From: an uncultured Myxococcales bacterium
GTDB lineage: Bacteria > Myxococcota_A > UBA9042
Direction: 5' to 3'
Assembly (NCBI GenBank): GCA_903883645.1
Contig: CAISBR010000064.1
Span: forward strand, 1 to 33,104
DNA length: 33,104 bases
Shown here: in pieces, positions 32,916 through 33,104 of the stretch
How positions within the stretch are numbered: position 1 is the stretch's first letter
Layout of the letters: every line of letters begins with the position of its first letter
Position numbers and translations under genes: made by a program
Notes under the pieces: model-generated
What the model saw: only the letters and a program-made list of their open reading frames with translations
Databases searched by the model: none
What the model was told of the DNA's origin: nothing

Positions 32916-33104
32916 ATGAATCCCCGGAAGACCATGCGCTTTTCGAACGTGACATTGCCCTTGTCGAACGTCACGCTTCGCTTGTCGAACGTGGCGGTGC
33001 ACTGCTTGCTCGGCACCGTGCTGGCCTCGGCCACGCTGGTCAGCCCGGCAGCTTTGGCTGCGGAACCCGCCGCGCCCGTGCAACCCGCGCCTGCGGCTCC
33101 TGCA
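32916..33104 (+). CDS. Secreted protein, N-terminus only (cut by window)
   Basis: The first 63 codons of a gene run to the window end. A hydrophobic stretch CLLGTVLASATLVSPAALA followed by AEPAAP gives a good signal peptidase I site, then an Ala/Pro-rich mature start. Before the hydrophobic core there are three seven-residue repeats of the form [F/L]-S-N-V-[T/A]-[L/V]-x. The start may be ATG 32916 or ATG 32934, the latter with GGAAG just upstream. The function cannot be judged from this part. Confidence 0.55.
   Translation, partial: MNPRKTMRFSNVTLPLSNVTLRLSNVAVHCLLGTVLASATLVSPAALAAEPAAPVQPAPAAPA
32940..33002 (+). repeat. Three 21-bp direct repeats
   Basis: Three tandem 21-bp units (starting at 32940, 32961 and 32982) share the core TCGAACGT at positions 4-11 of each. 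They are in frame with the right-edge gene and encode its seven-residue repeats. The period equals two helical turns, so protein binding is also possible. Confidence 0.85.

Overview
The window is GC-rich DNA (roughly 60-65% by eye) with tightly packed genes on both strands. The gene content points to a deltaproteobacterial, probably Myxococcota-like, bacterium. Evidence is a Hanks-type Ser/Thr kinase with one membrane span and a long exported tail, large TIG/IPT-repeat and Cys-rich lipoproteins with Asp/Thr/Gly linkers, a fused CcoNO cytochrome oxidase subunit and an SppA with an extra N-terminal domain. No rRNA, tRNA, CRISPR array, transposase or integrase was seen, so this looks like chromosome rather than a mobile island.

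Positions 151-11633 are on the minus strand. A PEPK-repeat lipoprotein, a hotdog thioesterase and SppA form one overlapping cluster (11633 down to 7202). A TIG-domain lipoprotein of about 1430 residues follows with its own sigma70-like promoter, then the folate/Fe-S protein YgfZ, a small P-loop kinase that overlaps it by 4 nt, and a short-chain dehydrogenase. From 11829 to 16543 the plus strand carries aminopeptidase P, the Ser/Thr kinase and ApaG. From 16556 to 21357 the minus strand carries a membrane-anchored rhodanese, a Cys-rich lipoprotein with a strong intrinsic terminator, a three-gene cluster (zinc-ribbon protein, CinA-like protein, unknown protein) and anaerobic coproporphyrinogen oxidase HemN.

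The most coherent unit is the cbb3-type oxidase locus on the plus strand from about 21.7 to 31.4 kb: a cyclic-nucleotide-binding-like protein, the fused catalytic/cytochrome subunit CcoNO, a CcoQ-like peptide, a monohaem CcoP, then the assembly set CcoG, CcoH, a SafE/DsbD_2-type membrane protein, the copper ATPase CcoI, and CcoS. An FNR/CRP-family regulator with FNR-like cysteines lies convergently at the end, its stop codon abutting that of ccoS. A near-consensus FNR box (TTGAT-CCAG-ATCAC) lies in the divergent region between hemN and the oxidase genes. The inferred logic is that low oxygen activates the regulator, which turns on the high-affinity oxidase and possibly oxygen-independent haem synthesis. 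An interleaved pair of RNA stems between ccoP and ccoG could set the ratio of structural to assembly genes.

The right edge holds a START-like (SRPBCC) protein on the minus strand and, divergently, the start of a secreted Ala/Pro-rich protein whose first codons contain three copies of a 21-bp repeat. All identifications are from motif reading; no database search was run.
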